This document shows positions 56,279 to 64,000 of a stretch of 64,000 nt of DNA, in pieces (within the stretch, counting starts at the first letter, position 1; the number at the start of each line of letters is the position of its first letter). The position numbers were made by a program, and so were the translations under genes. The DNA is taken from the NCBI RefSeq assembly GCF_028502605.1, contig NC_079232.1, forward strand, positions 2,356,001-2,420,000. The letters run 5' to 3'. The stretch is from Trichoderma breve. Taxonomy: Eukaryota; Ascomycota; Sordariomycetes; Hypocreales; Hypocreaceae. Under the pieces are notes generated by a model that saw only the letters and a list, made by a program, of their open reading frames with translations, did not search any database and had not been told where the DNA came from.

Positions 56279-56997
56279 TTTGACGACCCGACTTTCGAAT
56301 AGTTCGGCGCAAATGTGAGAGGCGCTGGAGGTGGAAAAAATGCAATTGCAGTGAGAATTGTGCAGGCCGCTGTCGAGAGAAAAGACGAAGAAACCCGGAT
56401 CTTGTTTTTTCCTCGTGCAGTTGCTGGAATGGTGTTGCGATGTGACGAGGGTTGGGAGGGGGAGGAACTGCCGTTGCTATCGATTGCCGCAACCAGCCCT
56501 GTAAGCTCTGCTGCTGCTGCCGATTTTAGAGCTCGCTTGGGAGCTGCTGCAGCTGCTGTGCTTCCCCGACGTCTTCTATCGAACGATGCAAAGTATCGAA
56601 AACTTCGTCCGTCGCCGCAAGCCCCGCCACGAGGGACGTATGCTGTACCTGATGCCCGCATGGTCCAAGCTTTCCCTCCCTGCAGCCAATCATGGCTGGT
56701 GATGTCAGATTATGTAACCACTGCTTGTAACTTTGTAGGCTACCGCTGGGACGCGCGACCACGGCATCACCAGCTCTCCCAAGACAAGCGAAGCCTCTCT
56801 CACTGTTCGGTTTCTCGCTCCCTCCCCCAATTCATCCAAGCCGCATATCTGGTGCCTTTGAGCAGCCTCAGAAACAGACGAATCAACACCCCGTTTCCGC
56901 TTTCGAAGAGCTGCCGCAGATTCAAACAGCTGCTCAGCTTCAGCTTCCGTCCTTACCCCACGTCGCCGCCTCTTCTTCACAAGCTCTATAAGCCAAG
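56279..56997. promoter_or_regulatory. Divergent promoter region HMG-box gene / PRE4
   Basis: This 719-bp interval lies between divergent starts. CTG-type triplet repeats occur near 56506-56560 and 56910-56945. A 244-codon frame crossing it has no recognisable domain and overlaps PRE4 exon 1, so it was not called. No yeast-type proteasome box (GGTGGCAAA) was seen on either strand. Confidence 0.4.
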
Positions 56998-58016
56998 ATG
57001 GATCACCGTCCGCAAGCATGGGGTCGAGTACGAAACACTCGAAGGCTAACTATAATTTCAATTCGCTGACTCTTCTTCCATAGCCGAGAGACGATGTTTA
57101 CGGCGCCTACGACCACTCCTACATGCAGGACAATGGGCCCAAGCAGAACACTCAGCAGCCCATCGTCACTGGTACTTCAGTAATAGGCATCAAGTTCAAG
57201 GACGGCGTCGTCATGGCCGCTGATAACCTGGGTTCGTCCCCTCTGTCCATGTCTTCTTGTTTCCTTCTCTCGAATCATCCTCCGCAATGCCGGTACATCT
57301 CTTTGTCACCCCCTTCCCCCTCCCCTCCATCTCCCAGTATCCAAGCTCTCAACAAGACCATTCGTTCACTTCATTGACCATCCCTCAACTAACTCTCAAC
57401 TACTACAGCATCTTACGGCTCTCTCGCCCGTTTCACCGACGTCAAGCGTCTCCGCACCTTCGCCGACTCCTCCATCGTCGGCTTCAGCGGCGACATCTCC
57501 GACATGCAGTACCTCGACCGCCACCTCATCGACCTCTCCCTCTCCGAGGCCTACGAGTCCCCCGACAAGCCCCGCCTCAACGCCGCCAACCTCCACCGAT
57601 ACCTCTCCAAGCTCCTCTACAACCGCCGCTCCAAGTTCGACCCGCTCTGGAACCACCTCCTCATCGGCGGCCTCGACGACAACGGCGAGCCCTTCCTGGC
57701 TGCCGCCGACCTCCTCGGCAGCACCTACTCTGCCCCCTCCCTGGCCACGGGTTTCGGCGCCATGCTGGCCCAGCCAATCATGAGACGCTACGTCCCTGAT
57801 GAAGAGTCGGCCAAGAAGCTCTCCCGCGAGGAGGCCATCAACATTGTCAAGGAGGCTATGAAAGTTCTCTTTTACCGTGACGCTCGAAGTCTGGACTCTT
57901 ACTCATTAGCTGTTGTGACCAAGGATGGTGTCGAGCTCAAGCAGGACGAGAAGCTGGAGGATCAAAGCTGGGCGTTTGCGGATAGAATCAAGGGCTATGG
58001 CACTCAGACGGTCTAG
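56998..58016 (+). CDS. PRE4: 20S proteasome subunit beta type-4 (beta7)
   Basis: Beta7 is a non-catalytic subunit of the two inner rings of the 20S proteasome. Exons are 56998..57027, 57084..57231 and 57409..58016, giving 261 residues; yeast Pre4 is 266. A short leader ([10 protein letters not shown], exon 1) is followed by [15 protein letters not shown] and the conserved start of the fold, [15 protein letters not shown]. Then come [18 protein letters not shown] and [12 protein letters not shown], typical of the beta7 group. No catalytic Thr1-Lys33 arrangement is expected in this subunit. The intron between AADNL and ASYGS interrupts a conserved strand; its phase closes exactly. The gene converges on GFA1. 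Confidence 0.94.
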
Positions 58017-58584
58017 AGTCAGGGGGATTAGTTACCAAGACATAATTGCGGCCTATTCTGTTTTTATAGTGCAAAGAAATGAAAAAAAGACCTTGGCTCT
58101 TAGATGAGCAATAAATTTCAAAGAAATTCTGCCTCCAGGAACTTCTCCATTGATGCCCAAGTCACTTCATTCTCTCGTTGTCATATTGAACAAAATGATC
58201 TTTTTACAATTTATGGATTATCTAGATTTCCAAGCAGACGCTAGAGCAAAGTCTACAAGCAGACGCTCAGGACACATGTCTTTCAGTAAACGAAAATGCA
58301 CTATGCCAAGACGCTCCGGCAGACGCATGTCCTACGTAAATAACAACAGCCCGCCTTGCTTTCGCCTAAAAAACGAGCTCGGCCGCACTGACAGTTGAAC
58401 CCTTCTAAGGTTCTGATTACATACAAAAATATAAAGCGCATCCTCCTAATACAGAAAAAAATCATTGCTGAGCCGTTAAAAGTTCCCTGACTGCCAACTC
58501 CTCATTATCTTTTAATTCGTGGCAGCAAAATATGCCCCTGCCACGTCAACATCCATCCCGTGAGTAGAGCCGACCGGCGTCTCT
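58017..58584. other. Convergent intergenic region PRE4/GFA1
   Basis: This 568-bp interval lies between two 3' ends and is moderately AT-rich. It contains a phrase resembling CAGACGC repeated four times (58233, 58260, 58319 and a variant at 58310). No gene or clear terminator structure is seen. Confidence 0.4.
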
Positions 58585-61068
<2,484 letters not shown>

Positions 61069-63977
61069 GATTGCTGATGATGTCTATGGACAGAATAGAA
61101 GCAGGAAAATGCAGGATCTTGCAATGAAACGAGAGCTGGACGAGACGGGAGAGAAGAGGGAATCAACAATAAAGAAGAGCGCGCCAATATAAGCCCAAGA
61201 TAAGGTGGTAAGACGGTGGAATTGGCTGGGACTAAGGGGCGAAGGTTTAGGTTGGTTTGGTATAAAAGGAGGGGAGGCGCGGACAGATGAGTTTAGGTTT
61301 GGGCGGCACGCGAAGGTGGGAAGTATTATTCTATATGTACTCGAGCTGTCTAGCAGTGACGGGCCCTCTGACTGGGCAGTGACTTTGCGTGCTAAAAACG
61401 AGCAAGGCAAACGTGCTCGTACCTGTTACTCCCTTGGCAGAAGACAGGAAAAGGAGCACTGGCCAGAAAGTAGCGGAGCGAGGCTTTGGGGCTCAGCTTA
61501 ATGTGGAGAGGGTGGGAGGGGAGAGGGTCCGAGGTGGGCAGCGAAGCTTAGGTGGGCAGGGAGCATGCGGTACCGTGGAGGGACCGGACGATGGGGGCTC
61601 CGAGCAGCTGGATGTCAGGTACAGCTCGGGTACAGGCTGGGTACTGGCTACCAGCTGGATGACGGAGATGATCTTTGGTGGTTGTTGTTGTGCTGTTGTT
61701 GTGCCCCTCCTACACCCTCCCTGTTTGACCTGACCTTGCAAAAAAGCAGCACCATTTTCGTCTCCCTGCTCGATTCGCTATCAATCTTATGCTAAGTCTG
61801 AGTCTGTGGTACCTCGTACTGTACCTGCGTCGCAGACCGTGGTCGAATTTACGAGCTTCCAAGCGGCATTGATGTTACACTATTGGATTGCCGTCATTCA
61901 CTCACTCTGCCTTGTTTTGTCCGATCTAGAACTCCATGCAAAGTTGCAAGCGACTAGACTCTTGGCCCCAACGTCACCGCTATCTACCGGGAACTTGTAT
62001 TAGAATACGGAGTATACAGACCAGATACAAGGCCATTCACGCCGCTGTCATATGCCACTGATTCCCACCAGCTTGTAAGCTTGATTGCCAAAAGCGGCCC
62101 AAGGGACTCAAAGTCACCCATGTCCCTAGTTGATTGATGCCCAGGGGGTGTGTCAAGGTGTGAGTGTGAGTGTGAGTGTGATTCGGAGCTGAGCATGTCG
62201 GGCGTGAGATGGACAGATGCGGACGATTCCGCCGCTTGACAAGACAAGCCCGTCCACGGCAGGTCATGCTCATGCCTCAGATGCTCGTACAGACCAGACT
62301 TGACTGCACTTGTACGAGTACGCATCTCGGACTGCGCGTGCTGGCAGCTCCCGGCCGCATTGGCTGGTGGCGGGGTCGAGGCTTTACAGCTTGTGCTCGT
62401 CCCGGCACGGCCTTATTCCAACATCAAAAAGTAAAAGTAAAAGCAAAAAGCAAAAGAGAACTCCCAATGACACTCGCTTTCGATATCGGGCACCCATGCT
62501 TCCCTCTTGCTTCCCCGGCGCCGGACAGAATGCCATGCAATCCATGGCATTGATAGTGGACAATACAGTAAACAAATCTGGCGCGGTGACTGGACAACGC
62601 CCTGTGTCGTTCCCGCACTAAGGCGCCCCTCAATTCTCTACATCTCGTTGGTGGGGCTCCGTCGTCAGCGTCGTACAGCAAAGGGTGCCACTGTCTGTAT
62701 ATCCCACATTCCATCATCTACAGCACCTAACGTACTCCATCTTTTTGTCTCTTGTCATCATCGTGTCCAACACAGACAGACTTTAGCAAAACCCGCCCGT
62801 CAAGTCAAAAACCCTTCAGCCAAACCAAAAGCTCCCACTCCGCCCCAGCAACCGGTTCGCAAAGTTCCAAAAGGCTAGGCCCTTCGCCGCTAAAACTGGT
62901 CCAAACCTGACGCTAGCATTTCTCGCCCATACCATGTCCCTTTTTTTCTCTGAATGCGTTAGATCAAGGGGAAAAGGAGCCTCGTGTGGCGTCCACCAGC
63001 GACTCACCACCATGCCACCGCCCGACCCTGATTCCGGCCAATCCCCTCGCTCCAGCCGTGCTAAAAGCGTCTTACACAGACAGGATCCGTACTATGCTCC
63101 GTCCAAAGCCCGTCCGACTTGAACGGTTCGCCAGTATTACTCCGTAGCCCTCCCGTTTTTTTTTTACTTGTGGGCAACAGTAAGCTGCGCTGCTCCAAAG
63201 CACAGACGGACCCGGACCCATCAAAAAAGTCAGGCACAGGTTTCACGATTTTGATTCAAAAACGAAAATCGAATCAGGTAGAATCACAAGAAAATCGCCT
63301 CTGGTGCCGTACCGCACGAGCAAATCCTTCCCGTGGCACCTCCTGGAGACGTCATAAGGCTCGTATTCCGGCCAGGTACACACACTACGTCCGTCTCTAT
63401 TGTTTTTTTCCCCTTGCCCCCCCTCTTCCCGATAGAAACCACCCCTGTCCGTTTCTGCCGGCACTGTACTAGAGGACGTCCGGCAATACGGAGTGTCCTG
63501 CTGAAAATAGCCCACCCCGGGCCCGTCGATGAAATTGCAGCCTCGTATGCCCGTGATAACGCTATCGCTCCGACTCGCTACCAACGTGAAAAGAAAGAAG
63601 TCGCTAATGCATAGCCCGCCGCGCCCTCTGATCGTCTTCCAGGCCAAGCATTAGATGGAAGAAGAAGCAATCAATCTAAACCCTTGCTTGGCGCCGTCCC
63701 CCGAACAATCCAGATCGCGCTTGGGCTGAGAAGGTTCCTTTTCACAGCCTCATTGATTTGCCCCTAGCACTCCTTAGTAACGGTTCGTTAGCTCAGCTCT
63801 TCTATTTTTATTTCCAAGAATAGCATCACTCTGTTTACGCGGCTGAGATATGGAGTCTCCATGAATTTCGACAGCCGCGATGCAATTTTTTTTCTTTTGC
63901 ATCATCTGTCAACTGTTTCGTTGTCCAGAGTCTTATTATTAGTAAACGTCAAGTAATGCAATCTCCGCAAAGCCACC
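61069..63977. other. Gene-free stretch (2.9 kb) upstream of GFA1
   Basis: This holds the GFA1 promoter on the left and, probably, the promoter of a plus-strand gene starting at the right edge. A GTGTGA run lies at 62158-62182. Overlapping ORFs of 60-134 codons on both strands lack recognisable domains. T-rich tracts occur near 62941, 63157 and 63888. Confidence 0.4.
62158..62182. repeat. (GTGTGA)n microsatellite
   Basis: About four copies of a GTGTGA/GTGAGT hexamer in tandem, within the gene-free stretch upstream of GFA1. Confidence 0.8.
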
Positions 63978-64000
63978 ATGGATATGTCGCCTCCGGTCAG
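63978..64000 (+). CDS. Possible start of a further gene, cut by right edge
   Basis: An ATG at 63978 lies in GCCACCATGG, a very good fungal start context, and opens MDMSPPV before the window ends. It follows a long gene-free stretch with pyrimidine tracts. Only seven codons are visible, so no product can be named and the call may be wrong. Confidence 0.35.

Noticed and set aside
56315..57049. 244-codon plus-strand frame between the HMG-box gene and PRE4
   Set aside because: It covers the divergent promoter and runs across PRE4 exon 1 in another frame; no domain is seen.

Overview
This window is nuclear DNA from a filamentous ascomycete. The evidence is short GT-AG introns (about 50-180 nt) with CTAAC/CTGAC-like branch sites, compact single-copy housekeeping genes, and proteins that read as Pezizomycotina orthologues. 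The gene set and the GGTACC/GTACTCGTAC-rich intergenic DNA suggest Sordariomycetes, probably Hypocreales (Trichoderma-like). The genus is an inference. I see no rRNA, tRNA, transposon ORF or CRISPR array.

Layout, left to right. NPL4 (-, cut by the left edge) and SEC66 (+) diverge from a shared promoter. A small unrecognised protein (-) follows. A 6-kb gene-free stretch separates it from ORC3 (-), a PWWP-domain chromatin reader (-) and the spliceosomal helicase BRR2 (-). BRR2 diverges from an unrecognised coiled-coil protein (+). RFC2 (-) and a tandem-domain E2-like ubiquitin-conjugating protein (+) diverge next. Two unrecognised, largely disordered proteins (-) follow; the second is split by an in-frame TAG. 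After 3.7 kb without genes come a four-pass membrane protein with a hydrolase-like tail (+), 3.1 kb without genes, and the LIM-RhoGAP LRG1 (+). A PNP-NACHT-repeat NLR-like gene (-) lies between LRG1 and ERG26 (-). Then come an unrecognised protein (+), a mitochondrial HMG-box protein (-) diverging from proteasome beta7 PRE4 (+), and GFA1 (-). The last 2.9 kb is gene-free, with a probable gene start at the right edge.

Most genes are core cell machinery: protein quality control (NPL4, SEC66, PRE4, the E2), DNA replication (ORC3, RFC2), chromatin and splicing (PWWP, BRR2), and cell wall or membrane synthesis (GFA1, ERG26, LRG1). They do not form a pathway cluster. The NLR-like gene is the one clearly accessory gene.

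The least explained structure is a degenerate ~29-bp repeat family at five intergenic places (near 9.75, 31.95, 36.15, 36.7 and 47.1 kb). Two of these clusters lie in inverted orientation either side of the TAG-split gene, and another lies beside the NLR gene. Exon joints were set by hand from splice signals and reading-frame arithmetic; every multi-exon model given closes in frame.
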